A DNA stretch of 64,000 nt from DATCTV01 sp964400685 (GTDB lineage: Bacteria > Desulfobacterota > Desulfomonilia > UBA1062). The position numbers were made by a program, and so were the translations under genes. This document shows positions 34,461-43,761 of this stretch, piece after piece. The stretch is from contig CAYNVT010000002.1 in assembly GCA_964400685.1 (NCBI GenBank), positions 27,773 to 91,772 of the forward strand, given 5' to 3'. Position 1 is the first letter of the stretch, and each line of letters starts with the position of its first letter. The notes below the pieces were generated by a model, which worked only from the letters and a program-made list of their open reading frames with translations, did no database searches and had not been told where the DNA came from.

Positions 34461-37109
34461 ATGATTAAAACAATAGATTTCATGGGAAATAATGATTTAT
34501 ACGAAGCGATATCAGCATACTGCAAATTCAAATCTGAAGGTATTGAACTGATAAAATTAAGCAATATAGACAATACCACGAATAATGTATTGATTGTTGA
34601 TCTTCATGATAAGGAAATTGTCAAGTCATTGGGTAAGCATTTAACGAGAACCGGTTCAGAAGAAATCCCTTTCATTGTAATTGTGGGGTTGGAGGACAAT
34701 CTGAATGATTATGATAAGTACATTAATAACCCAATTATTGATGACTTGTCCCCCATCCGACTGATGACACATGCCTGCGGGAAAAGATATTTCAAATACT
34801 TCAGCCTGCCGGCTCAAATTTCAGCACTCATATCATTTATCCTTCATGACAAAAAACCATTAAAGAACCCTTTTAAGCATCTTTCCGAAATGGTTAATGA
34901 CTTGCCAACAACAATTAAAGATCCTTTCGAAGATTTCATTATAGAAACAGGAAGATTTACCGACCCTGATTACAGAAGAATGAAGAGAATGAAGGTATTT
35001 CATGATGACCCAGATAGGCCGAAACATGAGATGCAGTATTATGATTATGTCATCGCTTACCTCAAGTATCAGAGTTCATTAAAAAACGAACCCTTCAACA
35101 TACTGGTTATCGATAATAAACCTGGTGGTGTTAGAATTAAAAGTACAGATGAATCAAATAAACCAGATGATAGTATTATTAAAGGTATAAATAAATCACT
35201 TCGGGATGCCCTGAAGGACATCGAGAATATATTCAAAGGTTATAAATTCTGGTTAGTTGAAGAAAAAAAGCATTTCAGCGATTTAAAGAATCACCTCACT
35301 AATTTCCTTCAAGAAAAAAATAGTAAGGATCATGCAATCAATGAAAGGGCAATATTAAGCAAGATTAAGAATACCAGCGGTGAAGATGAGGACAGCAAAC
35401 CTTGCAGATTCAATGATATTGATCTCATCCTGATTGATCTCTTTTTAGAAGAGGATGACATGAGCGGTATAGATTTTCTTCATCTGTTCACCCTCCTTTA
35501 TCCACAGATCCCGGCCTTTATTCTTAGTAACAGTGAAGACCCTGAGATGATCACAAAAACCATAAAAGAGAAGGCTGATAACTATATTCTTAAAAAATGC
35601 ATCTACTCAATGCCGTTTATTTATTACGATTATATAGAACAGCTCGGAAGACTGGTGGACTACATTGAAGACAAAGACCTGAAGAGAAATCTAATTGGCA
35701 ACCTTCGTTACTGGCGATTTAAGAAAGAATTCATCTGGTTTGGTGACAAATGCTACCATATGATCAATCATTCTTTTAATCACACAAATAACAACTGGCT
35801 GTTAGCAAATCAGATTTTACCTCATATCATTGATTATATCGAGCAATCTGAACAGCAATTTTATGATGAAGACATCTATGTCCTAAGTATGGCCATCTGG
35901 TTGCATGACTTGGGTCATAAAGGCAACGAACATTATGGTGAACCCCATGAGATTAGAGATCTCCACGGACTGATCAGCGGGGAGATAATTATGAAACACC
36001 CCGAATCATACGGCATTTTCGGGTATAGTGAACAAGAAGGATGTTCATGTGTGTCTCCCTATAGATGGGCATCATTCAGTCACCATAAAACAGCATTAGA
36101 GAGTATAAGAGAGCGTCTGGCAAATATTATGAGTTCATGTTGCATGATGACAAATGTCAATGAAACCACTGATATTAATAGAATATATAAACAGGTACGC
36201 CGGTTGACTATTCTTGAAAAGATTGCCCTGTTATGCATTTTCCACAAAAGCAACTTTCCATTGGATGAAAAAGATATTCTTCAATTCGGACAGAAGGGAA
36301 AGCGGATACCTCTAGATTGCTATATCAATAATGATCAGACAACAAGTCCTATTCACTTAAAAAGTCTCACAGATATCTTGATTGATGATAATTTCATTCG
36401 TCTTATGGCCCTCTTCAGATTCATAGATGGTCTGGACATTAATGAAAATCGTGTCGGCGATGGCACTGAGGAGGCAGTGAAGAAAGAAACCATTTTTAGG
36501 GATATTGAATATCAGAAGCTTAAGCTGAAAAGAGAGGTTGAAAGCTTGATAGAAATCAATCTAAGAGAGTCAAATCTTGAAAAGAGGTTTTTTAATCTCT
36601 TCTACGAGAGACCTGTCCAGGATCTTGAGAAAAACACCTGGATAAGTGATGACCTGAAAAAAGAACAGCGTCTGTTTCTTGATACACTGCGGATTAACCT
36701 GCCACTTGAGAATTATTATACATTATTGGAATACATTGAATTTTTATCAGTTCAAGATGGTCATTTTGGATTGCACAACAGCATTATCAGTGTCGATATT
36801 CAACCCATGGTATTACCTGTCGCAAAAGACGGACTTCCATGTTTTAAGGTCAGTTACAAATCATCCAAGAGGAAAGAACAGCTTGAATCTGATGATATAA
36901 AAGTAAAGATAAGAGGGGAAAAAGATGGAAAATCCATACGAAACCATCTGCTTGGTTTTAAAGATAAAGAAAAGATTGAAGAAGGTTATGTAAGGAAAGA
37001 ACTTAACAATGGGAAAATATATTTAAAAGAATGGTTCGAAATAGATTCAACAGAAATTATTATAAAGACCAAAGATGATAAAACTGAAGAAGAAACAAGA
37101 AAAAAATAA
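34461..37109 (+). CDS. Receiver-HD domain phosphohydrolase
   Basis: An 882-residue protein started at ATG 34461, preceded by AAAAGGGG. An N-terminal alpha/beta region (1-150) contains VLIVDLHDKE, receiver-like. A second receiver-like unit near 320-390 has DIDLILIDLFLEED with a possible phospho-acceptor Asp and IPAFILSNSED. The HD domain spans about 420-700 with WLHDLGHKG near 482 and a later His pair (FSHHKTAL) likely binding the metal. HD enzymes cut phosphate esters, often nucleotides or cyclic dinucleotides. It ends the transporter-kinase operon, so phosphorylation may control a nucleotide second messenger. The HD call is good; the substrate is unknown. Confidence 0.82.
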   Translation: MIKTIDFMGNNDLYEAISAYCKFKSEGIELIKLSNIDNTTNNVLIVDLHDKEIVKSLGKHLTRTGSEEIPFIVIVGLEDNLNDYDKYINNPIIDDLSPIRLMTHACGKRYFKYFSLPAQISALISFILHDKKPLKNPFKHLSEMVNDLPTTIKDPFEDFIIETGRFTDPDYRRMKRMKVFHDDPDRPKHEMQYYDYVIAYLKYQSSLKNEPFNILVIDNKPGGVRIKSTDESNKPDDSIIKGINKSLRDALKDIENIFKGYKFWLVEEKKHFSDLKNHLTNFLQEKNSKDHAINERAILSKIKNTSGEDEDSKPCRFNDIDLILIDLFLEEDDMSGIDFLHLFTLLYPQIPAFILSNSEDPEMITKTIKEKADNYILKKCIYSMPFIYYDYIEQLGRLVDYIEDKDLKRNLIGNLRYWRFKKEFIWFGDKCYHMINHSFNHTNNNWLLANQILPHIIDYIEQSEQQFYDEDIYVLSMAIWLHDLGHKGNEHYGEPHEIRDLHGLISGEIIMKHPESYGIFGYSEQEGCSCVSPYRWASFSHHKTALESIRERLANIMSSCCMMTNVNETTDINRIYKQVRRLTILEKIALLCIFHKSNFPLDEKDILQFGQKGKRIPLDCYINNDQTTSPIHLKSLTDILIDDNFIRLMALFRFIDGLDINENRVGDGTEEAVKKETIFRDIEYQKLKLKREVESLIEINLRESNLEKRFFNLFYERPVQDLEKNTWISDDLKKEQRLFLDTLRINLPLENYYTLLEYIEFLSVQDGHFGLHNSIISVDIQPMVLPVAKDGLPCFKVSYKSSKRKEQLESDDIKVKIRGEKDGKSIRNHLLGFKDKEKIEEGYVRKELNNGKIYLKEWFEIDSTEIIIKTKDDKTEEETRKK

Positions 37110-37202
37110 ATAGACAGGTTTTTTTCGAGACAGACAGCAAACATATAGAAGCCTATCACAAATGGGCGAGAGTTTATCCCAAATGGCTGATGAAAAGAAT
37201 CT

Positions 37203-38261
37203 TCATTTTAACCTGCCAAGAAAACGATTTTTAAACGATTTGCCATTTACAGATAAGACGACGGAAACATGTGGTTTCCTTTTGCATACATCGACATCTT
37301 GCAATAAGGATATGTCGCTCGCGCCCGATTTCGATTTGTTTAATCTTGCATAAGCATCTTTATAAAGCGAATTGTGCCAGGGATTACGCGGACGACGGTC
37401 AATTATTGTCTGACCCAAGGCGATGCCAGGCTCAGTAACAACATCAACTTGATAGGTATCTTGTTTTGTAATCAAATCATCCCAGATGGCCAGGCCTACA
37501 GCCAGGGGATCATGCAGATAGCAGCCGTTAAAACTTTCGTTTCTGTGATAGAAATCCATATACATCTGGCAAATGTCCCAGGTAAAATTGCTATTCCCAC
37601 TTTTGTTCTTAAGGGTGTGCAACTCACTTCGAGTCAGTGGGCATTGCATGCAGGCATCGAGACCGACAACCGTCATTGGGACACCGAAATTAAGGACTTC
37701 AGCTGCGGCATCGGGATCACAGAATGCATTGAATTCAGCGACCGGTGAAATGTTGCCGTGCTTCTCATAAGCACCGCCCATCCAGATTATTCGTTTGACG
37801 CGTCTAACCGCCTCCGGATCTTTACTTATGGCAAGGGCGATGTTTGTCAAGGGGGCTGTGGCAACAATCGTGAGGTTCTGCAAGGGGAGTGATCGTAGGG
37901 TTTCCAGGATCAGATCAACGGCCGATTGCTTATCTATTTTATCCGAAGATGGATTCGGATATTTCGCTGAAACATCACCTAGTCCATCGGGACCATGGAT
38001 TCCGCCCGCACGAAACGGGCTCCGTTTAACCGGACGCCATGCCCCCATTGCAACAGGCGGTAATGGTTTTCTTTGGACCTGTTCAAGCGTTTTTATGGCG
38101 TTCAGGGCACATTGCTCAACACCTACATTCCCACCGCAAACGGTGATCGCCTTAACGTCTATTTCCGGTGATTTCATTGCAAGCATTATAGCCAGAGCGT
38201 CATCAACGCCTGGGTCCATGTCAAGAAGTATGGGGTGAGATTTAGATGCCGTCTTTTTCAT
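37203..38261 (-). CDS. Nucleoside hydrolase (IunH family)
   Basis: A 352-residue enzyme that splits the N-glycosidic bond of a ribonucleoside. The calcium and ribose site motif DMDPGVDDALA is near residues 14-24. IIWMGGAYEKHGNISPVAEFNAFCDPDAA carries the conserved Asn and Asp ligands (the long stretch shown here spans about residues 160-190), and LHDPLAVGLAIW the catalytic His-Asp pair. GGAAGG precedes the ATG. It overlaps the CYTH-fusion gene by 20 bp, so the two are one operon, convergent to the receiver-HD gene. The C-terminal 60 residues are extra compared with short bacterial homologues. The enzyme class is firm; base specificity is not. Confidence 0.9.
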   Translation of the reverse strand: MKKTASKSHPILLDMDPGVDDALAIMLAMKSPEIDVKAITVCGGNVGVEQCALNAIKTLEQVQRKPLPPVAMGAWRPVKRSPFRAGGIHGPDGLGDVSAKYPNPSSDKIDKQSAVDLILETLRSLPLQNLTIVATAPLTNIALAISKDPEAVRRVKRIIWMGGAYEKHGNISPVAEFNAFCDPDAAAEVLNFGVPMTVVGLDACMQCPLTRSELHTLKNKSGNSNFTWDICQMYMDFYHRNESFNGCYLHDPLAVGLAIWDDLITKQDTYQVDVVTEPGIALGQTIIDRRPRNPWHNSLYKDAYARLNKSKSGASDISLLQDVDVCKRKPHVSVVLSVNGKSFKNRFLGRLK

Positions 38262-39630
38262 AAGTGCCTTCCTTGCTCTTTAAGTATGTTATAGCTCTTT
38301 CATATTTGGATACTGAGGAAACAGACAGTTCTTTATCCAGACTGCTCAGAAGTTCTGCAATGATGACGATATCTTCTCGTATCATACCCTTACTTTCTAT
38401 TTCAATCTCCACATCGGCTCCGATTCGCCTATCATTGATATCATTAAAATACACGTGATCTACACAGACCTCCGCCTGCTGATTTTGCTTGTTGTTAATT
38501 GTAATAGAAACACGATTGGTGTTAATTTTAACAGCTCTTACAAGAGATTTGCAGTCCGGGGCCAGATAACTGATAAGGCGGCAGGGAAGGGCAGAAATGC
38601 GCTCTCCTTTTTCGAGTAACTCTTTTTCTTTAATTGAGATAGGAGCTTCTTCTTCCGATCGGCTATACCACATTCCTTTCTCATTGGATGTTGTGTTTTG
38701 AACTTTTGTTTTGAGTGTTATTTGAACATAATCTTTTTTCTCGCGTAAACGAAATGACATTCCTGCATTGAAAAGACAAAAATTGATGTCATCGAAATAG
38801 GTATCCTTCTGTAAAACTGGTTTGGTTTCCGCAATAATCCCCATATCTAAAGATAATAATCCCTTCCGGCATGCCAAAATCAATTTCTCAAAATCCTTAT
38901 CGTTCATGTTTGACCGTAATAGCTTACACTCAATATCGTAAGGAGAAGGGGACTTTTCCGGCGGTTGCGGGATTGTCGATAAATATCTATCCACTATTTC
39001 ATTATATTTTTTTATATAGGGATGAACTGTGTTACGCCTACCTGCTGCATGTTCGAGCTCAGGCAAAGTCCAATAATTTTTACCATGGAAATCATTTTCC
39101 GGATATACAACAGTTTTAATGGTCCCATTTTCGGCATTCCATCTTACCCAATGAAAATGATCTGGGTCGATACCGTTTTTAGTCAGGGGATGAATTCTGT
39201 GATATTGGACTTTTGATTCAACGCCATTGACCTTTTTAATCTTTTCAAATTGTCTGGCAAACAGAGGACTGTGGGAATAATCAGGACGAGGTATGATGTA
39301 GTATAAATTAGGATTGATGTCTTCTTCCGCTGACAGATTTGAAACCACCATAGTAGGTGTTAAAATAGTATCTATAATATGAATTACACCGCCATCATAT
39401 CGAAAGGAGTATCCATTCATATAGAAGAAAATATCCTGGCAAGAAATAAGAATTCCAAAAGAGTCCTTATTCATAGTCATGCGCCAGTCATCTGGCAAAT
39501 ACTCGTTTATGTCAGCGACGATACGGACAAACAGTTCAACTGATAATCCTCCACCACGTTCTTTGTGCCTGGCGATAGGATGAATATCTTCAGGATGTTC
39601 TTTATCTTGTGTACGGGAAAAGACAAGCAT
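38242..39630 (-). CDS. CYTH-domain fusion protein
   Basis: A 462-residue protein. Residues about 235-460 form a CYTH (triphosphate tunnel) domain: YDIECKLLR as a shortened ExExK start, then DTYFDDINF, MSFRLREKKDY, ITLKTK, DHVYFND and DVEIEIESKG, the alternating Glu, Lys and Arg that line the tunnel and bind metal and triphosphate. The first 230 residues are an unrecognised domain with HWVRWNAENGTIK and YPENDFHGKNYW, shared look with predicted nucleotide-binding proteins. AAGGAGG precedes the ATG. It overlaps the nucleoside hydrolase gene by 20 bp, suggesting they act on successive steps of nucleotide breakdown or signalling. Confidence 0.8.
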   Translation of the reverse strand: MLVFSRTQDKEHPEDIHPIARHKERGGGLSVELFVRIVADINEYLPDDWRMTMNKDSFGILISCQDIFFYMNGYSFRYDGGVIHIIDTILTPTMVVSNLSAEEDINPNLYYIIPRPDYSHSPLFARQFEKIKKVNGVESKVQYHRIHPLTKNGIDPDHFHWVRWNAENGTIKTVVYPENDFHGKNYWTLPELEHAAGRRNTVHPYIKKYNEIVDRYLSTIPQPPEKSPSPYDIECKLLRSNMNDKDFEKLILACRKGLLSLDMGIIAETKPVLQKDTYFDDINFCLFNAGMSFRLREKKDYVQITLKTKVQNTTSNEKGMWYSRSEEEAPISIKEKELLEKGERISALPCRLISYLAPDCKSLVRAVKINTNRVSITINNKQNQQAEVCVDHVYFNDINDRRIGADVEIEIESKGMIREDIVIIAELLSSLDKELSVSSVSKYERAITYLKSKEGTYEKDGI

Positions 39631-40073
39631 TTAAATAGCCTCCTTATATATAAACAAATTTTAATTTTTTCTATGAAGCAGTTTGTTCAGGGAAATAAAT
39701 TCTTAGCATCAACTATATACGAAAAAGTAACTGATTCTTAACCAGTTGAACACTATGGTATATACGATTATACAACTTAAAAGACAACTTTGTTTTATCC
39801 ATAGCATTGACATCAACCTTAACCGTGTATAAAACGAAGGATGAGATACTCTTACATGTGTGATAGATACATCCTTTCTTGAGATTGGGATGCATATCAT
39901 AAATGTAGAAACAAAAGACGAATTTTCAAGTGGGGTAATATCCCTTGATGACAGACCAACAAGGGCCCCTTTTTTCAGGAATCACGCAGAAAAAGTCATT
40001 AACATCGTACTAGTGTTGAAAGAGAAAACTTTGAAGACTTTCTGCTCAAATTTCTCATTGAGAAGGGTTAATT
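39631..40073. other. Divergent intergenic region between CYTH and membrane-protein genes
   Basis: This 443-bp AT-rich stretch must hold the promoters of both divergent transcription units. A GTG-initiated frame (39860-40087) overlaps the next gene's start but has no ribosome site and is not convincing. No strong box, repeat or hairpin was found. Confidence 0.4.
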
Positions 40074-41312
40074 ATGACTTTTATTAGTGATAGCACCCTG
40101 GATAAACCTAAAATCATAGAGGCTGTTAGTGTATTTATACAGCCCCTTCAACTTGAAAGTCCCGATTCTCTTAATGATTATAAATGGTCCAAAATCAATG
40201 AAAACGGATTTGACGATGATGATATAAGAATTGTTCAGTTAAAAGAATGGCAGGAAGAAATCATTGAGTATGGAACTATTAAAATTCAGGCGAGATTATT
40301 ACCGAAAATAGGTTGGATAAAAAAATGTGAATGGGTGGCGCTCATTATTGAAGCCCATTTGAACATAACAGATAATGATCTATATATTGATGATCTGCTT
40401 TCGTTTAACGTTGGATTTCGTAAATCAAGAGGTTTACCGGTCCCTGATAATAGCCATTTCGAAATGAATATAAATAATTATCTTCTCTCAAATGGAAAGC
40501 CCTGTTCAGATATTTATAAAAGATATGCTGATGAGATATTTGGAATGAACAAATATAAACCACTTTTAAACCTTCAAAAATCAGTCATACTTTCTCTTGG
40601 ACGATTTGATCGTATTTTAACGGATAAAGACCTTTATCGTTTTGGCAGTGTTGCCTATCCCCATGAGCAAATTTCGGATGAATGGGTCAATACTGCAAGA
40701 GAGAACATGGTTGATCGCTGGATAAAAACAGGTTGGCGTTGCTTCGCTTATTCATACAGTATGGTTTATGCTCTCAACGAGTCATATCCAGGTAGATTAG
40801 ATGATAAAATCAGAGGTAACTTTCTAGATAAGTATGTAAGAACTGGTGTAACAATTGCTTTGCATAGGGCTATGCTTCAAGAATTGCCCCTGAAGCTTAA
40901 ACAGGCAGAGAGCTTGGCCGAAATGCGTAAATGCCATCAGGAAATGGCAAGAATCAATAACTATGTTGGAGTCCGATGGACTTCTGAGGGTACACAGAAT
41001 ACAAAAATTGAACAGATATGGCGCAAGGCTACAGGCATTGAAGACAGAATGAACGAAGTAAAGCTGTTGCTGGAAGAGAAGATTGATGTTTATGAGGCTC
41101 AGGAGGCAGATAGATTAAATAATGGAATTTTCATATTACAAATAATCTTTGGTGCATTCTATGGAGCACAAATTGGCCTGGCATTGGGATCGGATTTTGT
41201 CCATTTGATTTTGGGTATGGTGATTGGACTTGTATTGATATTTATATTTATTTGGTTAGAAAAACGAATAAAGATTTTAGAGCGAATCAAGAAAATGAGT
41301 ATTTTTAAATAA
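40074..41312 (+). CDS. Hypothetical protein with two C-terminal membrane helices
   Basis: A 412-residue protein. The first 340 residues are soluble and charged, with no recognised motif; a helical stretch (about 270-345) may be a coiled coil. The last 60 residues hold two membrane helices (FILQIIFGAFYGAQIG and FVHLILGMVIGLVLIFIF) joined by a short loop, followed by a basic tail. So the soluble part and the tail face the cytoplasm. GAGAAGGG precedes the ATG. It is upstream of the vWA and tubulin-like genes and probably belongs to that set, perhaps as a membrane anchor. Function unknown. Confidence 0.75.
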   Translation: MTFISDSTLDKPKIIEAVSVFIQPLQLESPDSLNDYKWSKINENGFDDDDIRIVQLKEWQEEIIEYGTIKIQARLLPKIGWIKKCEWVALIIEAHLNITDNDLYIDDLLSFNVGFRKSRGLPVPDNSHFEMNINNYLLSNGKPCSDIYKRYADEIFGMNKYKPLLNLQKSVILSLGRFDRILTDKDLYRFGSVAYPHEQISDEWVNTARENMVDRWIKTGWRCFAYSYSMVYALNESYPGRLDDKIRGNFLDKYVRTGVTIALHRAMLQELPLKLKQAESLAEMRKCHQEMARINNYVGVRWTSEGTQNTKIEQIWRKATGIEDRMNEVKLLLEEKIDVYEAQEADRLNNGIFILQIIFGAFYGAQIGLALGSDFVHLILGMVIGLVLIFIFIWLEKRIKILERIKKMSIFK

Positions 41313-41594
41313 TAATGTTAAATTTTAAGAGGCTATTGTTTTTATGTATCGATAAGAATTGATCATAAATTCGTTGATAACTTTTTTACGATTACTATAG
41401 TTTATGCTTGTCAACTATCAGTGTATAATGAGTCATAGACTTATTAAGGTATATTTTTTGTAATGATAGCATCCTTAAAACATAAAAAGGTTTTGATATT
41501 CTGTCTTAAATGTGATTACGTTTAACTGGTTATAATTTTAACTGTTTGTGTCTGATGGTGTTATTCGTGATCTGACACACAGGAGGTTCTTAAA

Positions 41595-43730
41595 ATGAAC
41601 AAAAAAAAATATTACTTACTTATTATCTTACTATTGATTTTTCTAATCCCTCTTTTTGCCAGCTGTAAACAGAAAGTAGATGAAGTTAGAACAACGAAAG
41701 AAACTATAAATATTCAAAAGGTAAAAGCCATTGATGGGATTGATTTATATTTGCTCATTGATGAATCTGGAAGTATGAGCGGTCAAATGGGTACAGATAA
41801 GGCCGGACTGCGATTCGATGCCGGAAAATATCTGATCCAGAACCTTCTTGTAAAAAATAGTGATCCAGAGAATCCTAATCGAGTGGCTGTTATTCATTTC
41901 GGAGATGATGCAACTTCAAAAGGATTGATTGATCTTACTCTTGGTGGTGTAAAGGATCTGGCAGTGGCTGTTGATAGCGACAGCAAGATAAATATGGGGG
42001 ATACAAGTTTTTTGAGAGCTCTTGAAAAGGTTGTGTTATTAGATTCATCAGCCCCTGAATGCAAGAATGTAAGGAATAAGATCATCGTCATTTTTACTGA
42101 TGGTGAACCCGATGATGCAAGACATCTGGCCTCCATCCAGAAGTATTTCAATGAGATCCAGTTATACTTTAAAGAAAAAATGAAGGGATTTTCACTCTAT
42201 GTTATTGGCATTGACAATCAATCATCTCGAATCAAGTTTTCCGATACCATGCCGGAATGGAAGAAAGTTGCAGGCGATAACAACGTTCATGTCCTTAGGG
42301 ATGTAAAAGATCTATATACAAAATTCAACCAGACGATCCAACAGATATTCGAGTTGCCACAAATAGAACGTGTTACTGTAACTAAATCTGAAGATTTTGA
42401 AGTACAGCCTTATCTGGACAAGGTTGAATTCCACATTTTCACAGAATCAAATATAAAACTTGGTATCCGAAGACCTGATGGAAAACTTGTGAATGTAAAA
42501 GATAATGGTGTTTCACAGAAAACAGTAGGCCGGTATTCAATTCTAACCATTAATAGTCCTGAACCAGGTCTATGGAAGTATGAAATACTTGAAGGAACAG
42601 GAAGCGTTAATATCTTGAGGAACCCAATACCTTTCAGGCTACAACTGGAATATCCTCCGAGCGTATATCCTGTAGGAAAACCGCTCATGATTCGTGCTCA
42701 ATTTACCAAGGCGAATGGAGAAGAGGTTAAAGAGTTACCTGATTATCCACTTTCATTTACTGCGAAGGTTACATCACCGGATTATCCCAATTATGATGAA
42801 GATGTTCAATTCCTTCCCAAAAACAAAATAAACAAAACTTATTATGCAAGTTTACCTGTGAAAATTGAGAAACCAGGTGAATATCATATTAAGTTGAAAG
42901 TAAAAGGCGGAACGCGTTTTGAGACTTCAAATACGCAAAAGATTTTTGTTCAATCATATCCGTACTTCAGCTTTTCCATTCCAGAACCACTCAATACATA
43001 TCCTCTGTGTAAGAGTATGAAGATTGAGGCGACAATCAGACGTGGGAAAGAGATATCTGATCCAAAGAAAGAGTATCAAGATAACCCCAATGATCTTGTC
43101 CTTGTTCAGATCGTTTCATCTTCAAATAACCAGTCTTCTCCTGCTGTGTGGCTTAATTATGAAGGCAAGGGGAAGTACAGCTCAATTATCCCATTTGAAT
43201 TGAAAGAAGGTAATTATACTTTTGCTGCAAAGGTTAAAGGAGAACCTAGGTTAGCAGACAAAATGATACCAACTGAACAGATTGAGGACTTTGATTTCTT
43301 CGTTTCTCCTACGGGAGGTCAGCTTACAAGTTCTATTGCTAAGATGGCTGGTATGATAATTTTAACCATTCTTATCATCTGGAGTATCTGGATTGTAATA
43401 TGGTTAAATATATTTACGAAAAAATTTTCCGGATATTTAAATGTATCTATCGGAGATGAACAATATATTGAAGGATACCAGGAATTCAAGTGGCTAAGAC
43501 CAATAACAGCAGATATTAGCGGTGTGATAAGTGATGAGGATTCCAGAAAAAAGAGTAAAAAGAAAATATCATTCTGGGTCAAGGCAAAAGGTGAAGATAC
43601 AGTTTGTGTATATATAGGCGGGTGGGTTTCATTATTCCTTATGGGGATTATTTCGAAGAAATCATCAGTTTCAAAAGATGATGGAAATAGTGAACTTGGA
43701 GAATATATTGCGATTAAGATAAGTCAATAA
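41595..43730 (+). CDS. vWA-domain lipoprotein with C-terminal membrane helix
   Basis: A 711-residue protein. The N-terminus is a lipoprotein signal (LLIFLIPLFASC then KQKVDE). The von Willebrand A domain lies at about 50-255: MIDAS motif LIDESGSMSG near residues 54-63, conserved Thr in GDTSFLRAL, and Asp in IFTDGEPDD, so metal-dependent adhesion is likely intact. Two beta-sandwich regions follow (about 260-550). A membrane helix (IILTILIIWSIWIVIWL) near 590 leaves a C-terminal 110-residue tail on the other side. ACAGGAGG precedes the ATG. It lies 31 bp before a tubulin-like GTPase gene, the pairing expected of FtsZ-like/vWA membrane-remodelling systems. Confidence 0.88.
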   Translation: MNKKKYYLLIILLLIFLIPLFASCKQKVDEVRTTKETINIQKVKAIDGIDLYLLIDESGSMSGQMGTDKAGLRFDAGKYLIQNLLVKNSDPENPNRVAVIHFGDDATSKGLIDLTLGGVKDLAVAVDSDSKINMGDTSFLRALEKVVLLDSSAPECKNVRNKIIVIFTDGEPDDARHLASIQKYFNEIQLYFKEKMKGFSLYVIGIDNQSSRIKFSDTMPEWKKVAGDNNVHVLRDVKDLYTKFNQTIQQIFELPQIERVTVTKSEDFEVQPYLDKVEFHIFTESNIKLGIRRPDGKLVNVKDNGVSQKTVGRYSILTINSPEPGLWKYEILEGTGSVNILRNPIPFRLQLEYPPSVYPVGKPLMIRAQFTKANGEEVKELPDYPLSFTAKVTSPDYPNYDEDVQFLPKNKINKTYYASLPVKIEKPGEYHIKLKVKGGTRFETSNTQKIFVQSYPYFSFSIPEPLNTYPLCKSMKIEATIRRGKEISDPKKEYQDNPNDLVLVQIVSSSNNQSSPAVWLNYEGKGKYSSIIPFELKEGNYTFAAKVKGEPRLADKMIPTEQIEDFDFFVSPTGGQLTSSIAKMAGMIILTILIIWSIWIVIWLNIFTKKFSGYLNVSIGDEQYIEGYQEFKWLRPITADISGVISDEDSRKKSKKKISFWVKAKGEDTVCVYIGGWVSLFLMGIISKKSSVSKDDGNSELGEYIAIKISQ

Positions 43731-43761
43731 TCCTGAAGAGTATTCAAAGGAGGATCAAGGT

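Noticed and set aside
37374..38238. Open frames on the plus strand opposite the nucleoside hydrolase
   Set aside because: They are antisense shadows; the minus-strand gene has all family motifs.
39860..40087. GTG-started frame before the membrane-protein gene
   Set aside because: No ribosome site, and it overlaps the well-supported start at 40074.
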